Shown: positions 1 to 8,347, counted from the stretch's first letter. The stretch is DNA of 19,175 nucleotides from Phycisphaerae bacterium (GCA_016873375.1 VGXJ01000006.1:1-19175); one strand, 5' to 3'. Notes: generated from the sequence alone by a model not told the origin. Numbers and translations are program-made.

Positions 1-759
1 CCGCATCCAGTGCGCGGCCTCGTGCAGCCTGATGCGATCGCCTGCTTCGAGCATGGTGGCGCGCTCTGGCTCGTCACCGCGAACGAGGGCGAGGAGCGCG
101 AGCAAGGTTCCTTCAAGGAGGGCATCCGTTGGGGCGATGCCCCGCGCGCACCCGCAGCGCCCCGCGCGCCGGAACTCGATCGACTGATCGTGTCGCGCGT
201 TGCCTCGGATGCCGATGGCGACGGCATGCTCGATCAGCCCGTGGCTTTCGGGGGCCGGAGCATGTCGCTCTGGCGATTCGTGCCTGCCACCGGCGAGGCA
301 TCGCCACGGCTCGACCTCGCGTGGGACAGCGGCGATGCCTTCGAGCGCTTGGTCGCCGAGCGCCATCCAGCCAGCTTCAATGCCGACCTCGATGCGACGC
401 CATGGGCCGATGGGCGCAGCGACGCCAAGGGCCCCGAGCCCGAGGGACTGGCGATCGGCATGGTCGATGGACAACGCCTTGGTTTCGTTGGGTTGGAGCG
501 ATCGCACGGCGTCGTCGTCATCGACCTGACCGACCCGTCGAAGCCGCGCGTGATCGACTACGTCACGCGGTGCGATCCTTCGGTCGATCTGACCAAGGCA
601 GCGAAGGATGCCGCCGTGCTGAAGGCCGCCGGTGATCTGGCCCCGGAGGGCGTGCTCTTCATCCCTGCGGATCGCAATCCCACGAAGCGACCGCTGGTCG
701 TGACCTGCAACGAGGTCAGCGGCACCACGACGGTGTGGGCCGTTGGCCCAGCGAAGTGA
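1..759 (+). CDS. Choice-of-anchor I domain protein, C-terminal 252 residues (5' truncated)
   Basis: The reading frame is open from base 1 and stops at 757-759, so the start lies outside the window. What is visible matches the C-terminal half of choice-of-anchor-I proteins, large secreted beta-propeller-like proteins of poorly defined function, sometimes annotated as alkaline-phosphatase-associated. Diagnostic blocks are QPDAIACFEHGG followed by LVTANEGEE near the beginning, GRSMSLWRF in the middle, then KGPEPEGLAIG, LGFVGLERSHGVVVIDLTDP, and finally LAPEGVLFIP and VVTCNEVSGTTTVWAV close to the stop. A DADGDGMLDQP segment resembles a calcium-binding loop. It converges on the GH57-like gene with only 6 bases between the stop codons. 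The family match is convincing; the substrate and enzymatic status cannot be told from this fragment. Confidence 0.85.
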   Translation, partial: PHPVRGLVQPDAIACFEHGGALWLVTANEGEEREQGSFKEGIRWGDAPRAPAAPRAPELDRLIVSRVASDADGDGMLDQPVAFGGRSMSLWRFVPATGEASPRLDLAWDSGDAFERLVAERHPASFNADLDATPWADGRSDAKGPEPEGLAIGMVDGQRLGFVGLERSHGVVVIDLTDPSKPRVIDYVTRCDPSVDLTKAAKDAAVLKAAGDLAPEGVLFIPADRNPTKRPLVVTCNEVSGTTTVWAVGPAK

Positions 760-765
760 CGGTGC

Positions 766-3700
766 TCAGGGGCAATCGCCCCAGCCACCAAGCAGCGCGC
801 CAAGATCGGCGCCATCGGTCTGGCCATCGCCGGTGAGATCGCCCGACGACGTGCCCCACGCACCAAGCACGAAGCCGAGGTCAGCCCCATCGACCGTGCC
901 GTTGCCATCGAGATCGCCGGGGCAGCATGATGCGCCCACCGTGATCGCGCAGGCTTGGGCGAGCTGCCACTCGCCGGCTTCGGCATCGCCGTCGCCGTCG
1001 AGGCTCTGCGGCACCTGCAGCACCGCGCGCAGCGCACCGGCGTTCGCGTTGGCGTAGCGCAGGCTCGCCAGCGCGATGCGCTCGGGGTTGCTGCCGAAGG
1101 CCGTCACGAGGTCGAAGAGCCCTCGGAGCACGCCGTTCGCACCGCCGCGCGCACTGCGCCAGGCGGCACCGGTGCGCAGCACGCTCGCAGCATCGAACCA
1201 ACCGCTGAACTGGTTGTCGTTCTCGGCGCCGAGGAACGCATTCCACCCCGCGACCAAGCCGCTCTTGCCCCACATCGCGGCGCGCAGCGACCCCGGCGCT
1301 TCGGCAGCGACCGTGACGAAGGCATCCTCGCCGCCGCCCGCATCCTGCGTCGCCACGTAGAGCCGACCGAGCTTGATGCCAGCCCACAAGCGCTGGTTGC
1401 CGTTCTGCGCCACGAGCGTGGCATCGGCGTCGAGCTGGCCGTCGATCACCCAGTCGCTCTGCGTGGTGCCGCCCTGCACGGGGAAGTGCCAGTCGCCGCC
1501 GTTGTTGTTGTCCCACGTGCCCGTGCCGTTGTTGAACACCGCATCGAACTGCTGCGCGTTCTGCGCGACCGGCACCGAGACGCGCCACACGCCCTCGGCG
1601 GCGATCCACTGCATGGGCACGTCAGGCAGCACGGTTTGCCACTGGTTGATGCCGTAGTGCAGGTTGACGCTGCTTGCGCCCTGCAACGGCCGACCCGCTG
1701 GGTCGTAGGAGACCGTCACGCTCTGGCCTGCCTGGATCGGGCTGGGATTCACGGTGACCACCGCACCGCCGCCACCACCACCGCCACCGGTCGTGCCTTC
1801 GCCGACCCAGACGTGCATGATCGGGCTGCGCGCCACGTTGCCGCGCGTGTCGACGGCCTCGATGTAGTAGTCCAGCAGCGCGCTGCGGACGCCGGTGATG
1901 TTGGCGTGCACGCGGTGCGCGATCCGCTGCGGCATCTCGAAGAAGTCGATGCCGCCGAAGTTGTAGATGTTCTCCGCCGGGAAGAGCGACGTCGTCATGG
2001 GCAGCGACTCCCATGCACCGACCTCGGCGCCGCCGGCGAAGGTCTCGTTCTGCGTGCTCGAGAGCGGGTTCGCCCCGTCGACGTCGCGGCGCCACTTGAG
2101 CGTGACCGACTGCAGCCCGCTCACGTCGTGCACGAGGCTCCACACCGTGAAGTCGCCATCGTCGGTGTTCTGCGTGTAGCCGTACGGCCCGCCGTAGTTC
2201 ACGCTGCCCGGATTCCATGGCCAACGCTGCGGGTACCAGATCGTGGGCGGCGTGGATTCGGTGGCGCCGGTGCCGACGACCGTGCCCGCGTGCTGCAGCG
2301 CTTCGTTGCAGGCGACCGTGGGCTTGACTTCCATGTCGAGGGCCGTGCCGTAGTACATGTAGCCCGAGTTCAGCGAACCGAGGAAGAAGTGCCACGCACG
2401 CTCGGCCGGCGTGGTCGCGCTGCCGGGATTGAGGATCTGCGCCGTGCGAACGGGGCTGCCTGCTGCAGCGCTCAGGTCATCGGCGGTGCTCACCCAGTTC
2501 TGCGCGGCGGTGATGACGGCCCAGTTGCGCACGTCCTCGGCCCATCCGTTGGCGATGTCGACCTGACCCTGCGCGTTGACCGGCGGCCAGTTCCAGTTCA
2601 GGAACTGCGGCGCGCCGAAGTCACCTTCGGCGTTCACCCACGCGCCATCTTCCACATGCACGAGATCGCCCGCGGGCACCGGGTGCGCATCGAGGTACTT
2701 CTGCACGACGCTGGGCACGAAGCCCGCGCCGACGGCCTGGCCCACGAAGTTCGGCACGGCCTCGTTGTAGTAGGAGTAGCCGCCGCCCCACGCGTTGTCG
2801 CCGTCGTGCGCGAGCACCACGAGCATCGGACGCGACGGATCGTTCGACGTGGACAGCTGCTGCAGCCGCTGCACGCTCAGCGGCGCGTAGCCATCTTCCC
2901 AGCCCAGGCTCTGGCTGCAGGGCACCACGATGATCGAACTCGTGGCACCGGTGTCGGGGTTCACCCACTGCGCGCGATGCGGAACGTAGGAGCCCGGAAG
3001 GGCCTCGGCAGGACCGCAGCCACGGCTGATCGAGATGCGATTGAAGGCCGGTGACGAACCGTTCAGCTGGTCGGCCTTGTTCGGCGGATCGCAGTTCACG
3101 CCGCCCGAGCCGAATTGAACGGGGAAGTTCGCATACGCACGCGAGATCTTCTCGCCGCTCACGAGCGACCACTCGATGCCTTCCTGCTGCAGGATCGGGA
3201 TGAGTCGCTCGCTGAAGGCCATCTCGCTGGGGAAGAAGCCCTTGCTGATGCCGGGGTTCGCGCCCCACACGCCCGCGTAGGCCTCCTTGTAGAGCCGGAT
3301 GTCCATGCGCACCGCGTCGTCATCGCACAGGGGCAGCAGCGCGTGGTGGTACGAGAACTGCACGATGTCCATGCGCGGCCGCGCGGGCGCGCCGGCGTTG
3401 GTGAAGGTGTTGCGGGCCTGCCGCCACGGGTCGACCCAGAACGGGCTGTACCCGAGCTGGCCGCCGGCTTCGGCGAAGGACTGGATGTTGGCGATCAGGC
3501 CGCCGCTGAAGCTGACCTGGGCGCCGCCTTCGGCCGTCCACGCGATCGAGTTCACCGTGTCGCGCGGGCGGTACTGGTACGCGGCCACGCGATCATCGAG
3601 GCCGAAGATCGAACGCAGGTCGTTCGCGGGATTCGCGGCGCCGCCATCCCGGCGAAGGATCGACTGCCACGCGCGTTCGTAGCGATCCGCACCGCCGGCC

Positions 3701-3840
3701 TGCTGGTCGGGCCAGTAGATCGGCTGCTCAAGATGCCAGAGGTAGGTGAAGTGCACGCCTTCGGCGATCGCGGCGGACGCGATGAGCGAGGTCCCGGCGA
3801 GTGCGGTCGTGCAGAGGGCGGCAGTCGTTCGGTAAGGCAC
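766..3840 (-). CDS. Secreted GH57-like glycoside hydrolase with CBM25-like module and C-terminal dockerin-like repeat
   Basis: A 1024-residue exported protein. I start it at the GTG at 3840-3838, not the GTG at 3909, because this gives a clean signal peptide (TTAALCTTALAGTSLIASAAIA, cleavage about residue 26) and a TACCCT -10 hexamer lies exactly 6 bases upstream. Residues about 27-600 resemble family GH57 alpha-glucan enzymes: WHLEQPIYWP just after the signal (normally WHxHQP), GFFPSEMAFSERL followed by GIEWSLV, and HDGDNAWGGGYSYY. An eight-glycine linker near 685 precedes a CBM25-like starch-binding module (about 690-790: HYGINQW, FNNGTGTWDNNNGGDW), then a beta-sandwich-like region (about 790-960), then a dockerin-like doublet (about 972-1024: GDLDGNGTVDGADLG, GDLTGDGQTDGADLG). 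It probably acts on alpha-glucan outside the cytoplasm. GH57 membership is good but not certain; activity is inferred. Confidence 0.8.
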   Translation of the reverse strand: MPYRTTAALCTTALAGTSLIASAAIAEGVHFTYLWHLEQPIYWPDQQAGGADRYERAWQSILRRDGGAANPANDLRSIFGLDDRVAAYQYRPRDTVNSIAWTAEGGAQVSFSGGLIANIQSFAEAGGQLGYSPFWVDPWRQARNTFTNAGAPARPRMDIVQFSYHHALLPLCDDDAVRMDIRLYKEAYAGVWGANPGISKGFFPSEMAFSERLIPILQQEGIEWSLVSGEKISRAYANFPVQFGSGGVNCDPPNKADQLNGSSPAFNRISISRGCGPAEALPGSYVPHRAQWVNPDTGATSSIIVVPCSQSLGWEDGYAPLSVQRLQQLSTSNDPSRPMLVVLAHDGDNAWGGGYSYYNEAVPNFVGQAVGAGFVPSVVQKYLDAHPVPAGDLVHVEDGAWVNAEGDFGAPQFLNWNWPPVNAQGQVDIANGWAEDVRNWAVITAAQNWVSTADDLSAAAGSPVRTAQILNPGSATTPAERAWHFFLGSLNSGYMYYGTALDMEVKPTVACNEALQHAGTVVGTGATESTPPTIWYPQRWPWNPGSVNYGGPYGYTQNTDDGDFTVWSLVHDVSGLQSVTLKWRRDVDGANPLSSTQNETFAGGAEVGAWESLPMTTSLFPAENIYNFGGIDFFEMPQRIAHRVHANITGVRSALLDYYIEAVDTRGNVARSPIMHVWVGEGTTGGGGGGGGAVVTVNPSPIQAGQSVTVSYDPAGRPLQGASSVNLHYGINQWQTVLPDVPMQWIAAEGVWRVSVPVAQNAQQFDAVFNNGTGTWDNNNGGDWHFPVQGGTTQSDWVIDGQLDADATLVAQNGNQRLWAGIKLGRLYVATQDAGGGEDAFVTVAAEAPGSLRAAMWGKSGLVAGWNAFLGAENDNQFSGWFDAASVLRTGAAWRSARGGANGVLRGLFDLVTAFGSNPERIALASLRYANANAGALRAVLQVPQSLDGDGDAEAGEWQLAQACAITVGASCCPGDLDGNGTVDGADLGFVLGAWGTSSGDLTGDGQTDGADLGALLGGWGDCP
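1765..1788 (-). repeat. Eight-codon glycine run (interdomain linker)
   Basis: Eight consecutive GGN codons encode a poly-glycine linker between the GH57-like catalytic region and the CBM25-like module. It is a low-complexity in-frame repeat, potentially length-variable between strains. Confidence 0.8.
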
Positions 3841-3846
3841 GGGTGG

Positions 3847-3852
3847 AGGGTA
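3847..3852 (-). promoter_or_regulatory. TACCCT -10 hexamer, leaderless start of the GH57-like gene
   Basis: TACCCT on the minus strand is followed by CCACCC and then the GTG start at 3840. The 6-base gap would put transcription start on the G of the start codon. No Shine-Dalgarno is visible. It supports the GTG start over the one 69 bases upstream. Confidence 0.6.
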
Positions 3853-3941
3853 GACCAAGGACTGAACGATGCGAACCCACACTTTGCACTTCCTGCACCA
3901 AGGCCTCACATCGCCTTGACGTTGGATGCCGACAAAACGAC

Positions 3942-4844
3942 ATGCCCCGATCCGGACCCCCTCGCTGCAGATACCGGACGGTCTGGATCAGCGACACGCA
4001 CCTCGGTGCGGTGGGTGCACAGGCCGACGAACTCGCGTTCTTCCTGAAAAACATCACGTGCGACGAGCTCTTCCTGGTGGGTGACATCATCGACATGTGG
4101 CGACTGAAGCAGCGCTGGTGGTGGCCGGCCGCCCACAACACGGTCGTACGCCGCATCATGAAGATGGCCGGACGCGGCACCCGCGTGGTGTTCATCCCGG
4201 GCAACCACGACGATGGCGCCCGGCAGTTCGCCGGGCACGAGTTCGGCGGGATCGAGATCGCGCTGAATGCCACGCACACCACGGCGGATGGCCGCCACCT
4301 GCTCGTCTGCCACGGTGACCAGTACGACCTCGTGGTCCAGCACCACCAGCTGCTGAGCAAGGCCGGAGCGATCGCATACGACCTGCTGCTTGTGGTGAAC
4401 CGCTGGTGGAACCGCTGGCGCGCCTTCCGCGGCCAGCCGTACTACTCGCTGAGCGCCGACATCAAGCAGTCGGTCAAGAAGGTCTGCCAGTTCGTGAGCA
4501 ACTTCGAGCAGGAGCTGGTGGCCGAAGCCCGGCGCGGCGGCTTCCACGGCGTGGTCTGCGGCCACATCCACAAGAGTGCCTGCGAGGCCGACCTCGGTGG
4601 CGCGGGGATCGCCTACTACAACTGCGGTGACTGGGTCGAGAGCTGCACGGCGCTCGTCGAGCATGACGACGGCCGCATCGAAGTGATCGACGGCCTGGCG
4701 TTCAACGCCAAGGTCCGCGCCGCGAGCGCAGCCGACGCCGCCCTTCACGAAGCCGACGACGAGTGGACCCCGCCCGCGATGCCGTTCCCGCTGCCGGAGG
4801 TGCCCACGCGCCCGGCTGCACCGCGGCTCGAGGGCGTGGCGTGA
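3942..4844 (+). CDS. Calcineurin-like metallophosphoesterase, LpxH/PlcP type (candidate phospholipase C)
   Basis: 300 residues from the ATG at 3942. It carries the full two-metal phosphoesterase signature: SDTHLG (D18, H20), GDIIDMW (D48, D51), GNHDD (N88, H89), CHGDQYD (H124) and GHIH (H207, H209). There is no signal peptide, so it acts in the cytoplasm or at the inner membrane face. Relatives are usually annotated as UDP-2,3-diacylglucosamine hydrolases. The same family includes PlcP, the phosphate-starvation phospholipase C of rhizobia and marine bacteria, which turns phospholipid into diacylglycerol and is often encoded beside a GT4 glycosyltransferase. Here the stop overlaps the start of a GT4 gene by one base, which favours PlcP over a lipid A role; this is inference from context. 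Unlike most genes here, no TANNNT element sits before the start, and I see no Shine-Dalgarno. Confidence 0.85.
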   Translation: MPRSGPPRCRYRTVWISDTHLGAVGAQADELAFFLKNITCDELFLVGDIIDMWRLKQRWWWPAAHNTVVRRIMKMAGRGTRVVFIPGNHDDGARQFAGHEFGGIEIALNATHTTADGRHLLVCHGDQYDLVVQHHQLLSKAGAIAYDLLLVVNRWWNRWRAFRGQPYYSLSADIKQSVKKVCQFVSNFEQELVAEARRGGFHGVVCGHIHKSACEADLGGAGIAYYNCGDWVESCTALVEHDDGRIEVIDGLAFNAKVRAASAADAALHEADDEWTPPAMPFPLPEVPTRPAAPRLEGVA

Positions 4845-5905
4845 TGATGGCCTCGAACACGCGCCGGTTCCTGCTCGTCACCGATGCGTGGCAGCCCCAG
4901 GTCAATGGCGTGGTCCGCACGTGGGGGCACGTCCTGCGCGAGCTCGCTGCACTCGGCATCGAGACAGAGGTCGTGCACCCGTCGCTCTTCCGCACGGTCG
5001 CCGCTCCCAAGTACCCCGAGATCCGACTGGCGCTGTGCACGCCGCGCGCCGTCGGCCGGCGCATCGAGGCGTTCGACCCCGACTACGTGCACATCGCGAC
5101 CGAGGGACCGCTTGGGCTGTGCGCTCGCCACTGGTGCCTGGCGCGCGGGCTCAGCTTCACCACGAGCTACCACACGCAGTTTCCGCTGTACCTGAAGCAG
5201 TATTTCGCGATCCCGCCCGCGATCACGTATCGGCTCATGAAGTGGTTCCACGGCGCGGCCGAGGCCACGCTCGCTCCGACTCCGGGCGTCATGCGTGAAC
5301 TGCGCAGCCACGGCATCGCTCGCGCCCAGGAGTGGTGCCGCGGCGTCGACACGGCCCTGTTCAGGCCGCTGCCGCCCGCGCTTGCGGACCTGCCCAAGCC
5401 GATCTTCCTGTACGCGGGCCGCGTGGCGGTCGAGAAGAACATCGAGGCGTTCCTGCGCTGCGACCTGCCGGGCACGAAGGTGGTCGTGGGCGACGGCCCC
5501 GAGCGCAAGCGGCTCGAGCGACGCTACGCCGGCGTGCACTGGGCCGGCTACCGGTTTGGCGACGACCTTGCTGCGCACTACTCGAGCGCCGACGCGTTCG
5601 TCTTCCCCAGCCGCACCGACACCTTCGGGATCGTGATGCTCGAGGCCAACGCGTGCGGGTTGCCGATCGCTGCGTACCCGGTCACGGGACCGATCGATGT
5701 CGTGAAGCCGGGGATCAACGGCGCGCTCGACGAGGATCTGGCCAAGGCTGCCATGCGGGCGCTCGACGTGCCACGCGCGTCGTGCATCGAGCACGCGCGC
5801 TCACTCGACTGGCGGCACTGTGCCCAGGTGGTGCTCAACCATGTCGCCCCGGTGCGACCGATGACGTGCCCGATCGTGACCAGCCTTGGTGGAGTGCTGC
5901 GCTGA
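4844..5905 (+). CDS. GT4 glycosyltransferase, Agt/SqdX/MgtA-like, probable lipid glycosyltransferase
   Basis: 353 residues. The ATG at 4844 shares its A with the TGA of the phosphoesterase (TGATGATG), so translation is coupled; the ATG at 4847 is an alternative. The N-terminal Rossmann lobe opens with LLVTDAWQPQVNGVVRT, the acceptor-side signature of the diacylglycerol/mannosyl GT4 subgroup, followed by YVHIATEGPLG and SYHTQFPLYL. The C-terminal lobe has FLYAGRVAVEKNIEAFL, VVGDGPERKRLE, and the nucleotide-sugar-binding block FVFPSRTDTFGIVMLEANACG with both glutamate-motif elements. The sugar donor cannot be read from sequence. Relatives include Agt, which glycosylates diacylglycerol under phosphate limitation, SqdX of sulfolipid synthesis, and actinobacterial mannosyltransferases. 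With the phosphoesterase upstream and an MGDG-synthase-like enzyme downstream, diacylglycerol or its glycolipid is the likeliest acceptor. Confidence 0.85.
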   Translation: MMASNTRRFLLVTDAWQPQVNGVVRTWGHVLRELAALGIETEVVHPSLFRTVAAPKYPEIRLALCTPRAVGRRIEAFDPDYVHIATEGPLGLCARHWCLARGLSFTTSYHTQFPLYLKQYFAIPPAITYRLMKWFHGAAEATLAPTPGVMRELRSHGIARAQEWCRGVDTALFRPLPPALADLPKPIFLYAGRVAVEKNIEAFLRCDLPGTKVVVGDGPERKRLERRYAGVHWAGYRFGDDLAAHYSSADAFVFPSRTDTFGIVMLEANACGLPIAAYPVTGPIDVVKPGINGALDEDLAKAAMRALDVPRASCIEHARSLDWRHCAQVVLNHVAPVRPMTCPIVTSLGGVLR

Positions 5906-7104
5906 TGCCGAACGCCCCTGACCAGCGGCCGAACGCCGGCCGCGTGCTCTGCCTGACCGCAAGCGTGGGCAGCGGCCACACGCGCGCTGCGCAAGCCGTG
6001 CAGGCGTGGGCCGAACAGCTCGCGCGCGAGGGATCGATGGCGATCGATTCGATCCGCGTGGAGGACGTGCTCGCGCACGCGCACCCGCTCTTCCGCTCGA
6101 TCTACCGAGGCGGCTACCTCGGCATGATCCAGCGCATGCCCACGCTCCTGGGCTGGATGTACGACAAGCTCGATCGACCGTGGCACGGCCGCGAGGCGCG
6201 GTTTCGCGTGAACCACCCCTGCCTGTCGCCGCTGCGCGAGCTGCTCGCGCGCGAGCAGCCGGACACGGTCCTCTGCTCGCACTTCCTCGCGTCCGAGTAC
6301 CTGGCCCAGCTCCGTGCGCGCGGCGAATGGAACGGACGGCTGGTCACGGTCGTCACCGACATCGACGTGCACGGCATGTGGTTCTGCGATCCATGCGACC
6401 ACTTCTTCGTCGCCGCCGAGGAGAGCGCGCGCATGCTCGAGCTCGGCGGGATCGATTCGTCGCGGATCACGGTGACCGGCATTCCGATCGACCCGATCTT
6501 CTCCCGACCGCTCGATCGCGCCGCTTGCCGCGCGGCCCATGGCCTGCCGCAGGACCGTCCGGTGATCCTCTTCGCGTGGGGCGGTGCGGGCACGGGCCCC
6601 GTGCGCGATCTCTTCCGTGATCTTCTGCGCATGCAGACGCCGGCGCACATCGTGGCGATCACAGGGCGCAACGAATCGGCCCGCATGGCGCTCGAGGCGA
6701 TTGCCGCCGAGCATCGTGGACCACTCTCCTTCAGCGTGCTTGGGTTCACGGATCGCATGCACGAATTCATGGCTGCTGCGGACCTGCTCGTGGGCAAGCC
6801 TGGCGGGCTTTCGAGCAGCGAAGCGCGTGCCATGGGTCTTCCGCTGGTGATCGTGGCGCCTGTGCCCGGCCAGGAAGAACGCAACGCGGCGCACCTGCTT
6901 GAGTGGGGCTGCGCGATTCGCTGCAACACGCCGGGCACGCTCGCCTGGCGCATCGATCGGTTGCTCGCTGATCCCGCGGCACTCGTAGCCATGCAATCGA
7001 AGGCCCGGAGCACCGCAACGCCGATTGCCGGCGCCCACATCGCCCGCGCACTCCCGGCTATCCGCGCGCGCGAGCATGCCACGGCGAGCCGACGCGTAGG
7101 CTGA
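5905..7104 (+). CDS. MGDG-synthase-like GT28 glycosyltransferase (UgtP/MGD family)
   Basis: 399 residues. The ATG at 5905 shares its A with the previous stop (TGATG), the same coupling as in the junction before it. The N-terminal half fits the MGDG synthase domain: LTASVGSGHTRAAQAV (residues 18-33, glycine-rich GSGH loop), SIYRGGYLGM, LLGWMYDKLD and VVTDIDVHGMWFC (about 149-161). The C-terminal half is a GT28 donor-binding lobe: FAWGGAGTG (223-231), VLGFTDRMHEFM, LVGKPGGLSSSEARAMGLP (295-313) and PGQEERNAAHLLEWG (321-335). Family members transfer galactose or glucose to diacylglycerol, sometimes processively, as in plant and Chloroflexi MGDG synthases and Bacillus UgtP. It is very probably the second glycolipid-forming enzyme of this operon; sugar and number of residues added are unknown. 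Confidence 0.87.
   Translation: MPNAPDQRPNAGRVLCLTASVGSGHTRAAQAVQAWAEQLAREGSMAIDSIRVEDVLAHAHPLFRSIYRGGYLGMIQRMPTLLGWMYDKLDRPWHGREARFRVNHPCLSPLRELLAREQPDTVLCSHFLASEYLAQLRARGEWNGRLVTVVTDIDVHGMWFCDPCDHFFVAAEESARMLELGGIDSSRITVTGIPIDPIFSRPLDRAACRAAHGLPQDRPVILFAWGGAGTGPVRDLFRDLLRMQTPAHIVAITGRNESARMALEAIAAEHRGPLSFSVLGFTDRMHEFMAAADLLVGKPGGLSSSEARAMGLPLVIVAPVPGQEERNAAHLLEWGCAIRCNTPGTLAWRIDRLLADPAALVAMQSKARSTATPIAGAHIARALPAIRAREHATASRRVG
7097..7102 (+). promoter_or_regulatory. TAGGCT possible -10 hexamer before the chromate transporter gene
   Basis: TAGGCT overlaps the last codons and stop of the GT28 gene and lies 10 bases before the ATG at 7113. The spacing is looser than the 6-7 bases at other starts here, so the transcript would carry a 3-4 base leader, or the gene may simply be read through from the lipid operon. 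Confidence 0.3.
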
Positions 7105-7112
7105 CGCGCCTG

Positions 7113-8333
7113 ATGGCGCCGACCGATCCAGCGACCCCGACCAGCGATGCACGCACCGCGCTCGGCGTGCTCGGTCGCTTTCTCGTGCTTGGCTGCATCG
7201 GTTTCGGCGGACCGACCGCGCACATCGCGCTCTTCGAGCGCGAGCTCGTCGTGCGACGACGCTGGCTCGAGCCTCGCGCCTTCGCCAGCCTGCTGGCACT
7301 GTCCATTGCGCTCCCCGGGCCCAGCAGCAGCCAGCTGGCCTTTGCGATCGGCCACCAACGGGCCTGTCTCCCAGGCGCCGTGGCGGCGGCTGTCGGCTTC
7401 ACGTTGCCGAGCATGCTCATCATGACGGGTGCCGTGCTCGGACTGTCGCATGCTGCCGATGCGCGCTCCGCAGGATGGATGCTTGGGCTGCATGCGGCAG
7501 CAGCGGGCGTGGTGATGGTCGCGATCATCGCGATGGCGCGGTCGCACGTCATCGGGCCCGGCCGCAGCGCGATCGCTGTGATGGCCACCATTGCCGCACT
7601 CGCGTGCCACGCACCGTGGCTGCCGATCGCGACGATCGCGGTGGCGGCATGCCTTGGCCTGCTGCTCGCACCGGATGCGCGCCCCCAAGACCAGGCTCCG
7701 CCGCTGCGATTGCCCTCGCGTGCATCGACCATGACCGCTGGCGTGCTGCTGGTGTCGCTGATCGCCGGCTCGTTCGTGCTCGCGGCCATGCCGGATCGCG
7801 GTGCGCGACTGGTGGCCGCGCTCATTCAAGCCGGCTCGCTGGTGATCGGCGGCGGCCATGTGGTGCTGCCCCTGCTTGAACGCAGCGTGGTCGACGCCGG
7901 TCTGCTGGACCAATCGCTGTTCGCCGGCGGCTATGCGCTCACGCAGGCCGTGCCCGGCCCGCTCTTCTCGATCGCCTCGTTCCTCGGTGCAACGCACGGG
8001 CTTCCCGGCGGGTCAGCGTCGCTCCTCGCGTGGAGCGCCGCGTGCACCGTCGCACTCATGCTGCCGGGCATGCTCATGCTGCTTGTGGCGATGAGGGGCT
8101 GGCATGGCTTGGCGACCTGGAGCGGTGCGGCGCGTTCGCTCGCGGGCATCGCTGCTGCCGTGACGGGGCTGCTTGCCGCAGCGTGGATCGATCCCATCGC
8201 CACGACGCTCGACTGGCGCGGGGCCGTGACGATCCCCTGCGTCCTCATCATCGTGGCCTCCGCGCGGCTGCGCGTGCCCATCCCCATCGCGATCGCGCTC
8301 TGTGCGGGCTGGGGTTGGTTGCTCGGCCCATGA
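7113..8333 (+). CDS. chrA: Chromate transporter, ChrA/CHR family, two-domain form
   Basis: 406 residues, integral membrane protein with the internally duplicated layout of long-chain CHR proteins. The first repeat (about 15-170) has FLVLGCIGFGGPTAHIALFE and LALSIALPGPSSSQLAFAIGH; the second (about 230-400) has the paired motif VIGGGHVVLPLLE and GGYALTQAVPGPLFSIASFLG. The family is known for chromate efflux, probably exchanged against sulfate or driven by ion gradients, although many members have no demonstrated substrate. A central charged stretch near residues 190-200 (APDARPQDQAPPLRLPSRAS) separates the halves. The gene starts 8 bases after the GT28 stop on the same strand and its TGA overlaps a possible upstream ATG of the next gene, so cotranscription is plausible. 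Family assignment is firm; chromate as the natural substrate is not. Confidence 0.9.
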   Translation: MAPTDPATPTSDARTALGVLGRFLVLGCIGFGGPTAHIALFERELVVRRRWLEPRAFASLLALSIALPGPSSSQLAFAIGHQRACLPGAVAAAVGFTLPSMLIMTGAVLGLSHAADARSAGWMLGLHAAAAGVVMVAIIAMARSHVIGPGRSAIAVMATIAALACHAPWLPIATIAVAACLGLLLAPDARPQDQAPPLRLPSRASTMTAGVLLVSLIAGSFVLAAMPDRGARLVAALIQAGSLVIGGGHVVLPLLERSVVDAGLLDQSLFAGGYALTQAVPGPLFSIASFLGATHGLPGGSASLLAWSAACTVALMLPGMLMLLVAMRGWHGLATWSGAARSLAGIAAAVTGLLAAAWIDPIATTLDWRGAVTIPCVLIIVASARLRVPIPIAIALCAGWGWLLGP

Positions 8334-8341
8334 TGGGCACC

Positions 8342-8347
8342 TACCTT
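8342..8347 (+). promoter_or_regulatory. TACCTT -10 hexamer, leaderless start of the M48 protease gene
   Basis: TACCTT is followed by GCGTGC and the ATG at 8354. The exact 6-base gap recurs at many starts in this window. It favours ATG 8354 over the in-frame ATGs at 8330 and 8333. Confidence 0.55.

Noticed and set aside
955..3054. 699-codon open frame on the plus strand opposite the GH57-like gene
   Set aside because: It is the high-GC antisense shadow of a gene with signal peptide, recognisable domains and dockerin tail; its translation is arginine/histidine/valine-rich with no family motif.
3841..3909. Upstream GTG (3909) as start of the GH57-like gene
   Set aside because: It would place 23 polar and charged residues before the signal peptide; the GTG at 3840 has a -10 hexamer 6 bases away and gives a normal signal sequence.
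3905..3941. Pho-box-like repeat upstream of the phosphoesterase (two GTC words on the minus strand)
   Set aside because: The words are 13 bases apart, not the 11-base period of PhoB direct repeats, and the flanking bases do not match TGTCA.
5578..7997. Two long minus-strand frames opposite the GT28 and transporter genes
   Set aside because: Both are Arg/Ala/His-rich shadows typical of high-GC DNA, without recognisable domains or start signals.
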